Assembly: GCA_029718625.1 (NCBI GenBank)
Contig: CM056391.1
Coordinates: 21,949,305 to 22,013,304, forward strand
Length of the DNA: 64,000 nucleotides
Reading direction: 5' to 3'
Source: Synaphobranchus kaupii
Taxonomy: Eukaryota > Chordata > Actinopteri > Anguilliformes > Synaphobranchidae
A program made the position numbers and the translations under genes. Below the pieces are notes generated by a model. That model searched no databases. It was not told the origin of the DNA and worked only from the letters and a program-made list of their open reading frames with translations. Shown here piece by piece: positions 52,542 through 61,289 of the stretch (the stretch's first letter is position 1; each line of letters begins with the position of its first letter).

Positions 52542-55500
52542 AATGTACGCCACCTGGCGTACCCGGAGGCCTGGTCTTGTCAGGGAACTGTTCGTGGAAG
52601 TCTTGGATTACTGAATGATCCAAGATCAGGCTCTTGTGGAGCCACGACCTCTCCTCAGGACCGTACCCCTCCCAGTCGACGAGGTATTGGAAACCCCGGC
52701 CCCTGCGGCGGATATCAATAACACGGTTCACCGTGTAGGCCGGGGCGTTGTCAACAACTCGGACGGGAGGAGGCGGGATGGTAGGGGTACTGAGGGGGCT
52801 GGAGGAGACAGGCTTAACCTGGGACACAGGGTAAACTTTGAGGGAGGCGGGGAGGGAAAGTTTAACAGACACCGGGTTAACTAGACAAATGATGGGGAAG
52901 GGACCAATAAAACGGGGCTGAAGCTTTCTGGATGAAGAGGGAAGGGAGATGTTTGCAGTGGAGAGCCAGACCTGCTGACCGGCCCTATACTGTGGGGCTG
53001 CGGTCCTGTGAAGGTCCGCCAGACGTTGGGAGCGGGAATTGGCGTGAAGGAGTGCGGTGCGTGTGAGTCTCCAAATGTTTTTACAACGAAGGACATGGGC
53101 CCTAACAGAGGGGACAGCTATCTCGGCCTCCTGGGTCGACAGAAGAGGGGGTTGATAGCCTAAAGCACACTCAAACGGGGATAGGCCAGTAGAGGCACTC
53201 TTAAGGGAGTTATGTGCGTACTCGACCCAGGGGAGAAAACGGCTCCAAGAGGCAGGATTGCGCACTGTAACGCACCGCAGGGCGGCCCCCAGGTCCTGGT
53301 TCGCCCTCTCTGCCTGACCATTAGACTGGGGATGAAAACCCGAGGAAAGACTAGGAGAGGCACCCAGGGCTGCACAGAACGCCCTCCAAACTCGGGAGGA
53401 GAACTGGGGCCCACGGTCTGACACGATGTCAGAGGGGATCCCGTGCAGCCTGACCACGTGTAGCACCAAGAGCTCAGCGGTTTCAAGGGCGGACGGGAGC
53501 TTGGGGAGGGGAACAAAGTGAACCGCCTTGGAGAACCGGTCCACTATTGTCAGAATGACGGTGTTACCTTCTGACAACGGCAGACCGGTTATGAAGTCCA
53601 CACCAATGTGACTCCAAGGACGGCCAGGGACGGGGAGGGAAAGGAGAAGACCGGAGGGAGGCTGGTGGGAAGCCTTGCTCCTGGCGCACACCGAGCAGGC
53701 CAGGACGAAGGCACGGGTATCCCCTTTAAGGGTAGGCCACCAGAAACTCCTCCTGACGAGGGCGATAGTTCTGGCGACACCTGGGTGACATGCCAGGCAC
53801 GAGGCGTGAACCCATTCGAGGACCTGGGAGCGGACGGAATCGGGGACAAAAAGACAGGAGTTAGGGTTATTGCGGGGGTCCGGTTGGGAAGTCTGGGCGG
53901 CCTTCACAATGCCCTCAATCTCCCAGGAGACCGCAGCCACCACACAGGAGGCCGGCAAAATGGGCTCCGGATCAGCAGGACTGGAGGGAGGGGAAAAAAT
54001 GCGGGACAGGGCATCTGCTTTAATATTACGGGAACCAGGGCGGAAAGAAACAGAGAAATTAAAGCGTGCAAAAAATAACGACCATCTAGCCTGACGAGAA
54101 TTGAGCCTCTTGGCAGATCTTAAATAAATAAGGTTTTGATGGTCGGTAAAAACAAGAAAAGGGGTACCTGCCCCCTCCAGCCAGTGGCGCCACTCCTCAA
54201 GAGCCAGTTTTATCGCCAGCAGTTCCCGATCCCCGACATCGTAGTTCCTCTCGGCGGAGGACAGCCTCCGGGAGAAGAATGCGCAGGGATGGAGCTTGCT
54301 ATCAGAGGCGGACCGTTGAGACAGAATGGCCCCCACGCCGGTGTCGGAGGCATCCACCTCAACGACAAACTGCCGAGAAGTGTCAGGGTGAAGGAGGATA
54401 GGTGCTGAGGAAAACCGAGCCTTGAGTAGCTCGAAAGCTCGCTGGGCATCGGAATTCCAACAGTAAGGCAGGGCAACGGAAGTGAGTTTAGTCAGGGGAG
54501 CAGCAATGGAACTGTAATTGCGAATAAAGCGGCGGTAGAAATTTGCAAACCCCAGGAACTGTTGAAGGTGCTTGCGGGAGGTGGGTTGGGGCCATTCTGT
54601 CACCGCCTTGATTTTCACAGGGTCCGCCCGGATACTGCCCTCCTCGATAATGAAGCCGAGGAACGGGACCGTGGAAGCGTGGAAGGAACATTTCTCAGCC
54701 TTAACAAATAGCTGATTCTCCAACAGCCGCTGGAGAACCTCTCGAACGTGACGGACATGCTCCTGCGGGGATTGAGAAAAAATTAAAATATCATCGATAT
54801 AAACAAAAACGCTCCTCCCTAGGAGGTCCCGCAGGACGTCGTTCACCATGCTCTGGAAGACTGCTGGGGCGTTAGTAAGGCCGAAAGGGACCACCAGGTA
54901 TTCGTAGTGGCCCAACGGGGTATTAAAAGCAGTCTTCCACTCGTCCCCCTCACGGATACGCACCAAGTGATACGCATTCCGGAGGTCGAGCTTGGTGAAC
55001 GTCACAGCTGGAGAGAGGGCTTCAAAGGCGGTGTTAATGAGGGGAAGAGGGTATTTGTTACGGATGGTGACCTGGTTGAGGCCCCGGTAGTCGATGCAGG
55101 GTCGCAGGGAGCCATCCTTCTTCCCAACGAAGAAGAACCCTGCACCGACTGGGGATGAAGAGGGACGGATAATACCCGAAGCGAGGGAGTCGTGGATGTA
55201 TTCCTCCATGGCTAGTTTCTCCGGTCCAGACAGACTGTAGAGGCGTCCCGATGGCAGTTTAGCTCCAGCCAGTAGGTCAATGGCGCAGTCATACGGCCTG
55301 TGAGGAGGTAAGGACAGAGCACGTGATTTAGAAAATACTTGCGCGAGGTCGTGATACTCGCTGGGAACATTCGTTAAATCCGGTATAGGTTGCATGGAAC
55401 AGGGTTTACTGGGCCCCGGAGGGGGTAGTGCAGAACGGAGACAGCTGGCTAGACAGTGGGCACTCCACGCCAGGATGCGACCGGCTTTCCAGTCGATATG

Positions 55501-55932
55501 GGGATTGTGGAGGCGAAGCCAGGTCTGACCTAAAACCAGAGCAGATTGTTGGGAGTTAATCAGTAATAGCTGAATGGACTCCCGATGATTGCCAGATAGA
55601 ACTAATTGGATAGGAACGGTGGAGTGGGTAACTAACCCCAAACTCCTACCGTCCAGAGCTAGAGCTGAAATGGGTGAAGTGAGACGTTCCGTGGGAATGC
55701 CGGCCCTCCTGGCGAAGGTGATATCCATGAAGCTGGCGTCAGCTCCGGAGTCAATTAGGGCCGAAGAAGATAGGGTCTTGTCCCTCCAAAGGAGAGTAGC
55801 CTTGAACATGAGGCGGTCCTGGGCAGCATGGTTGGGGACGATGGGGCTCGTCAGTACGCCCAGTCTTACTGGCGAGCCCCTTCTTTTGGGCGAATGGGAC
55901 AGGAGGCGATCTGATGGCCAGGCTTGCCGCAA
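52540..55932 (-). CDS. pol: Chromovirus Pol: PR-RT-RNase H-IN-chromodomain
   Basis: An open frame of 1130 codons counted from its first ATG. In practice Pol is probably made by -1 frameshifting at 55884-55890. Domains in order: aspartic protease (DSGAD at 61-65); reverse transcriptase (Asp in TKLDL at 316, YIDD at 378-381); RNase H (Asp 527, Glu 570, Asp 597); integrase with an H-H-C-C zinc site (about 709-749) and D779, D839, E875 (spacing of 35 between the last two); and a C-terminal chromodomain (about 1066-1110, cage-like Tyr1066, Trp1087, Tyr1090). The order RT-RNase H-IN marks Ty3/Gypsy and the chromodomain marks a chromovirus; in such elements it can steer integration by binding histone marks. 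All catalytic residues looked for are present and no stops interrupt the frame. Confidence 0.95.
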   Translation of the reverse strand: MRQAWPSDRLLSHSPKRRGSPVRLGVLTSPIVPNHAAQDRLMFKATLLWRDKTLSSSALIDSGADASFMDITFARRAGIPTERLTSPISALALDGRSLGLVTHSTVPIQLVLSGNHRESIQLLLINSQQSALVLGQTWLRLHNPHIDWKAGRILAWSAHCLASCLRSALPPPGPSKPCSMQPIPDLTNVPSEYHDLAQVFSKSRALSLPPHRPYDCAIDLLAGAKLPSGRLYSLSGPEKLAMEEYIHDSLASGIIRPSSSPVGAGFFFVGKKDGSLRPCIDYRGLNQVTIRNKYPLPLINTAFEALSPAVTFTKLDLRNAYHLVRIREGDEWKTAFNTPLGHYEYLVVPFGLTNAPAVFQSMVNDVLRDLLGRSVFVYIDDILIFSQSPQEHVRHVREVLQRLLENQLFVKAEKCSFHASTVPFLGFIIEEGSIRADPVKIKAVTEWPQPTSRKHLQQFLGFANFYRRFIRNYSSIAAPLTKLTSVALPYCWNSDAQRAFELLKARFSSAPILLHPDTSRQFVVEVDASDTGVGAILSQRSASDSKLHPCAFFSRRLSSAERNYDVGDRELLAIKLALEEWRHWLEGAGTPFLVFTDHQNLIYLRSAKRLNSRQARWSLFFARFNFSVSFRPGSRNIKADALSRIFSPPSSPADPEPILPASCVVAAVSWEIEGIVKAAQTSQPDPRNNPNSCLFVPDSVRSQVLEWVHASCLACHPGVARTIALVRRSFWWPTLKGDTRAFVLACSVCARSKASHQPPSGLLLSLPVPGRPWSHIGVDFITGLPLSEGNTVILTIVDRFSKAVHFVPLPKLPSALETAELLVLHVVRLHGIPSDIVSDRGPQFSSRVWRAFCAALGASPSLSSGFHPQSNGQAERANQDLGAALRCVTVRNPASWSRFLPWVEYAHNSLKSASTGLSPFECALGYQPPLLSTQEAEIAVPSVRAHVLRCKNIWRLTRTALLHANSRSQRLADLHRTAAPQYRAGQQVWLSTANISLPSSSRKLQPRFIGPFPIICLVNPVSVKLSLPASLKVYPVSQVKPVSSSPLSTPTIPPPPVRVVDNAPAYTVNRVIDIRRRGRGFQYLVDWEGYGPEERSWLHKSLILDHSVIQDFHEQFPDKTRPPGTPGGVH
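55843..55890 (-). promoter_or_regulatory. -1 ribosomal frameshift signal between gag and pol
   Basis: Minus strand, in the gag frame: the heptamer C CCA AAA (55884-55890) fits X XXY YYZ. After a 3-nt spacer (GAA) comes GGGGCTCG (55873-55880), exactly complementary to CGAGCCCC (55843-55850) with a 22-nt loop that holds the gag stop. A slip of -1 at this heptamer leads into the pol frame without a stop. The spacer is on the short side, so the stem may start slightly later or form a pseudoknot. Confidence 0.85.
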
Positions 55933-56846
55933 TAGAAACAGGATCTGGTGCGCTGACGGCGCTGACGCTCCTCGGGATTGACCGCAACTCTGCCCAGTTG
56001 CATGGGCTCTTCCTCGGACCCGCCCGTAGGCGCCCGAGATCCAGTGAAGGAGTGTGAATGAACATTAGAGACGACGGAGGGCGAATGACGCCCGGAACTT
56101 CCTCCCCGCTCCCGGGCCCGGATGCGGAGACGATTATCGATGGCTATAGCGAGGCTGATGAGGCTATTAAGGGAGTTGGATTCCTCCCGAGTGGCAAGCT
56201 GGTCCTTGAGTTCCTCGCTGAGAGCTTGGCGGAAAGCCCCCTGGAGGGAGGCGTCATTCCATCCTGACTCCGCGGCGAGGGTACGAAACTGAATGGCCAT
56301 TTCTGCGACACTGCGGTTGCCTTGGCGAACTTGAAGCAGACGCTGGGTAGCGTCACGTCCACAGGTCGGGTGTTCAAACACACGTCGCATCTCTGCCGTA
56401 AAGGCTGCGAAGTTGCTGCATAACGGAGCCTGGCTGTCCCAGATGGATGTAGCCCACTCCAGGGCGCTCCCTCCCAGGCTGCTCATAATGAACGCGATCT
56501 TGCTGGAGTCAGAGGCGAAGGAGGAGGGCTGCATCCGAAACACTATGTCACATTTAAGTAGAAATTCACGACATCTCCCCAACCCCCCGCGATATAACTC
56601 GGGGTGTTGTACACGGGGCTCACGGCTGGAAGTGGGAGCCGGTGCCTCCGGATGGGGTTCGGGAGAGGAAGGAGTAGGGTTGGCTGGAATCCGTAGTAGC
56701 GGTTGGTGGAGCGAAAGTTGGGATACTTGCTCCGTGATGCCCCTAACTACTTCCAGCACATCATCCAGACGGCGACCCTGTTGGTCGCTGATCGCAGTTT
56801 GGCAGGAGAAGGCGTGGCGAATCTGTTCCAGATCGGCTGGGTCCAT
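55866..56846 (-). CDS. gag: Chromovirus Gag: capsid and CCHC zinc knuckle
   Basis: 326 codons, starting [15 protein letters not shown], 19 nt from the 5' LTR. The N-terminal third holds a coiled-coil-like segment (about 20-45) and a Pro/Ser-rich linker. The central part (about 85-240) is a retrotransposon-type capsid domain ([46 protein letters not shown]). At 303-316 lies a zinc knuckle, [14 protein letters not shown] (C-x2-C-x4-H-x4-C), which binds the genomic RNA. Similar Gags of sushi elements gave rise to the domesticated mammalian PEG10/RTL genes. The frame overlaps the start of pol, with the stop at 55866 just past the frameshift site. Intact; likely forms virus-like particles inside the cell. 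Confidence 0.93.
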   Translation of the reverse strand: MDPADLEQIRHAFSCQTAISDQQGRRLDDVLEVVRGITEQVSQLSLHQPLLRIPANPTPSSPEPHPEAPAPTSSREPRVQHPELYRGGLGRCREFLLKCDIVFRMQPSSFASDSSKIAFIMSSLGGSALEWATSIWDSQAPLCSNFAAFTAEMRRVFEHPTCGRDATQRLLQVRQGNRSVAEMAIQFRTLAAESGWNDASLQGAFRQALSEELKDQLATREESNSLNSLISLAIAIDNRLRIRARERGGSSGRHSPSVVSNVHSHSFTGSRAPTGGSEEEPMQLGRVAVNPEERQRRQRTRSCFYCGKPGHQIASCPIRPKEGARQ

Positions 56847-56853
56847 ATTGTAG

Positions 56854-56864
56854 GCCAGTTCGTT
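56854..56864 (-). promoter_or_regulatory. Self-complementary primer-binding site
   Basis: Minus strand AACGAACTGGC, one base inside the 5' LTR end. Its exact complement GCCAGTTCGTT occurs in the LTR (57958-57968) about 24 nt past a TTTAAA box, i.e. where the RNA should start. That is 11 of 11 bases, the arrangement known from the self-priming yeast element Tf1. A tRNA 3' end complement (TGG first, adjacent to the LTR) is not found at the usual position. Confidence 0.75.
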
Positions 56865-56865
56865 C

Positions 56866-58257
56866 TGTTACGATCCTGATACGGGACGAACCCAAGTGCA
56901 ACGACCAGGAGACAGATTACAGAAAGTGGAACTTTATTAAGCGTTGGGGTGGTCCCAAAGCTGTACACGGGAGCAAAACAGGTTAGTTAGTTAACACAGG
57001 ATAGCGTCCAACTGAGGACTGCTCCAAGCCGGAGCTGGACTTGAAGAAACACGGAACTGTTCCAAGCCGGAACTGGACTTGAACGGAGGTGTCTAAAACA
57101 CCGGAACTGGACTGGAACTGGACTGGAACTGGACTGGAAACTGGATCGGAACTGGACTGGAAACTGGACCGGAAGGTCCACTCAGGAAACGGGAACGGCA
57201 CGGAACTTGTTCCAAGCCGGAACTGGACTTGAACGGAGGTGTATGGAACACCGGACCTGGACTGGAACTGGACTGGAAACTGGACCGGAAGGTCCACTCA
57301 GGAACACAGGGGACGGCACGGAACTTGTTCCAAGCCGGAACTGGACTTGAACGGAGGTGTCTAAAACACCGGAACTGGACTGGAACTGGACTGGAAGCTG
57401 GACCGGGAGGTCCACTCAGGAACACAGGGGACGGCACGGAACTTGTTCCAAGCCGGAACTGGACTTGAACGGAGGTGTCTAAAACACCGGAACTGGACTG
57501 GAACTGGACTGGAAACTGGACTGGAGCTGGACTGGAAACTGGATCGGAACTGGGCTGGAACAGGACTGGAAACTGGACCGGGTAGCTTGAGTAACCGGGC
57601 AGAAAGCAGAGGTTAAAGGCAGGGTGTTGTGACAGGACTGTAGCTGGTGAATGCACCGCCGAGTTGGAAGGTGCGGCGTAGCTCGGGCAATACTGGCGTA
57701 AGCCGGCTGGCATGCAGAGGTCCTGGTACCGCAACACGAGTACGGGAGGTACGTAACACGGGGAGGACAAACACAGCTGCGGGAAGACTGGAACTGCGGC
57801 GTCTGGAGGTTTTGAAGGGAAACAGGTAAATGCATGCAGCAGCGAAAGATTAGCAGAGATAGCTACCAGTCAGGAAACCAGGCGAACAGGTATGAACCAG
57901 CAGGCTCACAAACACTGGACCAGAAACGGGATACGAAACAAACACGGTAGGTTAGTCAACGAACTGGCGCTGAATAGCAGCCAGCCAGGGGTTTAAATGG
58001 TGCAGGAAGTGAAGGAGAAAACGAGAAACAGGTGTGATGTTAAATCAGGAGTGATTGCCGAAGCACAGCAGTGAGGAATGTGAGTAACGAGAGGGGCGAG
58101 TGATAGGCGGAAGCTAAAGTGGAAAATGAAACCAAAAGTACCCGAGGGAGACGCCCAGTCCACAGCCAGGAGGGAAACACGGACAAGGGATCCAACATGA
58201 CACGGAAGGAAACAAGGAAAACATGGAAAACGGACAGGACGGGAACGGAACGTTACA
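56866..58257 (-). repeat. 5' LTR of the chromovirus
   Basis: 1392 bp, identical to the other LTR as far as compared. Predicted layout on the minus strand: U3 from 58257, TTTAAA box at 57997-57992, RNA start near 57968, AATAAA at 56938-56933, end at 56866. This makes U3 short (about 290 bp) and R unusually long (about 1 kb), with the tandem repeats inside R. Confidence 0.93.
57958..57997 (-). promoter_or_regulatory. Predicted LTR core promoter and RNA 5' end
   Basis: TTTAAA (57992-57997, minus strand TTTAAA) is followed 24 nt later by GCCAGTTCGTT (57968-57958). The spacing fits a TATA-type box to start site. The start is inferred, chiefly because this 11-mer is complementary to the primer site at 56854-56864. 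Confidence 0.6.
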
Positions 58258-58262
58258 AAAAC
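58258..58262. repeat. Target-site duplication (right) AAAAC
   Basis: Matches 51132-51136 exactly. Confidence 0.92.
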
Positions 58263-58596
58263 CACCACAAACCTTTTTCTAAAGTCATGTCGCAGTTGTT
58301 TACATGTTATTTTAACGGCGCATATAAGTGTGTCTACATAGGCGTGTGCACAACGCACATACAACCTCCTGTCTGTTCCACACAGGGGCATGCACAAGCA
58401 TGACTAAAAATATCAAGATTACAATGTGAAATATTATTATTGTGTAGGCTATATAAAAAATTGCATAACAATGAAAGGGTCCATAGGTCAAAGACCACAT
58501 ACCTGTCCCTCAGTGAAGGAGAATGCTGCATTAAATTGCTTTCAGCCCACTCCATATAAGCATCCAGGCCATGTGTGATGGTACGTGTGAGGTTAC

Positions 58597-58604
58597 ATGT
58601 AGAC
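58597..58604. repeat. hAT target-site duplication (left) ATGTAGAC
   Basis: Eight bases repeated exactly at 59825-59832, directly outside the hAT ends. Confidence 0.93.
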
Positions 58605-59824
58605 CAGAGGTCGCGCTAGGATTTTAAACTGCCGGCCAGAATGTCCGGAATGATTACAGTTTGTCGGACATGTGATAAAAAAAACGGCCATATCTATTTT
58701 CATTGCATGTACGACAGGCAGGTGCATTTAATGATGTAGCCTAACAACATATGTTACAGCATAGTATTATATTTTGGACTGAAAACTATTTGAAAATAAA
58801 GGAATAATATAAAAATTTAATATAACAGCTTCGCCTTGCACAAGCGGATGAATTACATTAAAATTGCGCATTTTGTGTGCGTGACCGTGCGTAATGTTTT
58901 CTCAACAACAGAAGCTGTCTTGATTTTGCATCATTAGTTTATTAGAACACATTTTTCTTCAGAACAGCAAGCAATAACCTCATTTTGAATAACGATTTTA
59001 ACATTTCTTTACTCAAAGGAAAATTGCAGAGTTGCGGAAGATGCTATAAGGAAAAGAGCCAGCAACAACACGTGACAATTGGGATCCGACCTAACGTTAA
59101 CGAACAACGCTTTCGGGAAAGTCAGACCAGAACAGTGTAGGCTATTGATTTAACAAGGAAAAAAAATGCTGATTATATCAAGCTTATAGCCTATTAAGTT
59201 CAAGTAGCCTATGCATACTGACAGTTAAAAACGGCCTTTTCATAACTGGCAAAAAAAAAAACGAGCAATCCATAAAGGCTCCTTTCATTTGCGACGATGC
59301 TTCATTTCATGGAAGTGAGCAGCTGCTGATTTGAAATCGAATGTCTCGTACGTTTTAGTGCAGCTTGAGATACGCATGAGTCGCGTAACCTTCTCCTCCT
59401 GCAGGCGGCTTCTGAGTGCGGTTTTGATCCGGTTTTGGAGCGAGAATCCCCACTCTGCTGGCACACTTGACACGGGAATGACACAGGCCATCTTTGCCAC
59501 CTTCGCCCAGTCAGGATAAATGTCGGGAAATTCTCGGATCAAAACTTCACAGGCTGTTTGAAATCTTAATCCTCCGTAGCCCCGGAGAGCTGTCATCATT
59601 GGAATAGCGTCGCGTTTTGCGTTTCTGAGAGTAGCGGTGTCTGATTTGCCGTGATAATAGGCCTAATGATAAATTGCTGTGGTTTTGAGAAATTACTATA
59701 TTACAAAGTAAAACATTTTTTTTGTTTTTTTACCGGCCCAAATGTCCGGAGGGAATTACATTTTCCGGCCTTTGTCATAAAAAAACGGTCAAAACCGGCA
59801 AATGCCGGCCTAACGCGACCCCTG
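58605..59824 (-). mobile_element. hAT transposon, internally reduced
   Basis: 1220 bp. Left end CAGAGGTCGCGCTAGGATTT; reverse complement of the right end CAGGGGTCGCGTTAGGCCGG. Each end carries inner CCGGC/GTCCGG motifs. Perfect 8-bp target duplications (58597-58604, 59825-59832) and CAG-type ends define the hAT superfamily. Only the C-terminal part of a transposase remains inside (59285-59599), so this copy is non-autonomous. It sits in the Harbinger-like element, independently of the chromovirus. Confidence 0.93.
59285..59599 (-). pseudogene. hAT transposase C-terminal dimerisation domain remnant
   Basis: A minus-strand frame of 104 codons. It contains FPDIYPDWAKVAKMACVIPV, SSVPAEWGFSLQNRIKTALR and SRLQEEKVTRLMRIS. 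This is the hATC dimerisation region seen in hAT transposases and in transposase-derived zinc-finger proteins such as the ZNF862 type (where the motif is usually P-V-S-x-x-x-x-E-R-x-F/A-S). The upstream RNase-H-like catalytic part and BED finger are missing. The frame itself is undamaged up to its stop. Confidence 0.8.
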
Positions 59825-61121
59825 ATGTAGACTATTCGCAATTATCCTGGATCAAGCTATGACTTAGCCTATATTTGCCAGTAGTTCCTGTAATCTTCCA
59901 GAGGGACATTCTTCTGTTATGGGACAATGGCTATCCATTAAAGACTTTGCTGATCACACCTATATCAAACCTAATGTGCAAATTCTCATTTACACCTAAT
60001 GCGTTAATTGTCATTCAATGGGAAACTCGCGCATTAGACGGACATTATCTCTTTCTGAAAATTCACTTCAGAGGTCATTATAGGCAATACAGTTCTCATC
60101 ATCTAGGCTTACAGTCTGTAAGTAAATAGAATGGTTTTGACTTAAAAAAGTTCAAAACCTTGTCCAGTGAATATTGCTTTTATTGTTTTTCAAATAACCT
60201 AGGCTACAGTCCCCGGGATTCGCTGTGCAAAAGGTTTTTTCGATAGCCTACGGTTAAAAAACTTTTTAAATTTCACCATGTTAACTGAATTTTAAACTTA
60301 TTCTTCGTCCTTCATATTTTTTTAATTACAGTTCCCTACTGTCAGCTTATTAAAACCCCACTGATTTCATGTTATTCCATAAATGAACAAAATTATTTTA
60401 AAGAGAAGTAAGAGTCTAATTAGAAACGGAAACAAATTTCCTGCACATTACACAATTAATTTTATTTTAATGCCATTCTCTGCATGTGTGCTTTAACTTA
60501 ATGCAGGAGCAGGTCTGTTTCACTTGCTGTAAATCACACTTTTCACAGTCTTCCCGGGAAAGTGGACTTGTTTTAAAGCATCAAACTACCACAGGTTGGT
60601 CACATTTCCATAAGCAGGACATTATAAAACAAGGGAAAATATGCGAGAACCTATGGGTTCCCAACCTGACAGCTTTAGTGTATTTACTGTCATCACTATG
60701 GTATTTATGTTATTAATCAATATTAAAATACACGTAATGAACTTCGGATGAAGCTTGAACTTCGAGAACTCCATGAGAACAGCCTCATGGAATTGATGTT
60801 TGACAATGCTTCATTGAATAATCAAATGAAATTCATCAAATAAGCAGGCTAATTTGGCGTTTTCTAAGGTGAGACAGAATTACAGAGAACCGTGCCAGTG
60901 TTAAACCCTAATGTTAAAGATTATTATTGGGTATATCAAAATGCGTCATAATGATTAGTCGGAATAATATTAGTCATACTATTGATCCATGTAGCCTATT
61001 AATTTCTCGCACTACATATGCACGAGCATGTCTGTTTTGCCCTCATATAAGCAATCCGCCAAGGTGGAAAAGCAGGCTTTTAAAGGGGATGATATATGAC
61101 ATTTTGATTGGTTTATTGCAT

Positions 61122-61166
61122 GTTACGCCCAAGACACACTTACAATTAGTGGGTCTTGGGCGTAAC
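61122..61166. repeat. 14-bp perfect hairpin in the Harbinger-like element
   Basis: GTTACGCCCAAGAC (61122-61135) and GTCTTGGGCGTAAC (61153-61166), separated by 17 nt. Part of the subterminal region of the right end. Confidence 0.85.
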
Positions 61167-61289
61167 TTAGTGCCGTACTTAGCGCTCAAAAACCACGCCG
61201 TCTAACTAGCAAAAGTGGACTTGGACAAGCTCTAAATGCATTTGCGCCATGCGTTTAGGCCAAATGCTAAGATCGTCAAGATAGAGCCC

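Larger units (their letters stand above)
51137..58257 (-). mobile_element. Complete chromovirus (Ty3/Gypsy, Tf1/sushi type)
   Basis: 7121 bp, minus strand. 1392-bp LTRs (56866-58257 is the 5' LTR, 51137-52528 the 3' LTR), TG...CA ends and perfect AAAAC target duplications. Order on the minus strand: 5' LTR, 11-nt self-complementary primer site, gag (56846-55866), -1 frameshift, pol (ending 52540) with protease, RT, RNase H, integrase and chromodomain, G-rich polypurine tract, 3' LTR. No env-like frame. Both genes are open over full length. The LTRs gave identical translations in every frame compared, so insertion looks recent. It interrupts the Harbinger-like element and lies antisense to unc13c. 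Confidence 0.95.
50904..61289. mobile_element. PIF/Harbinger-like DNA transposon, host of two later insertions
   Basis: The left end GGGCCCTATCTTACACCCGG (50904) and the reverse complement of the right end GGGCTCTATCTTGACGATCT (61289) are inverted for about 12 bases. ATT flanks both sides (50901-50903 and 61290-61292), a 3-bp duplication, as expected in this superfamily, though not the usual TWA. With the Gypsy and hAT insertions removed, about 2 kb remains (50904-51136, 58263-58604, 59833-61289). At about 59906-59965 the + strand reads LLLWDNGYPLKTLLITPIS, resembling the GD-SGYPL-PWL-TP motif of Harbinger transposases. The rest of the transposase is not recognisable. Confidence 0.55.

Noticed and set aside
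53608..54408. Plus-strand frames opposite pol
   Set aside because: Antisense shadows of the intact pol gene.
56847..56865. Conventional tRNA primer-binding site
   Set aside because: The usual TGG does not begin next to the LTR. A TGG occurs 8 nt in, but the following bases did not match a tRNA 3' end I know, and the self-complementary 11-mer fits better.
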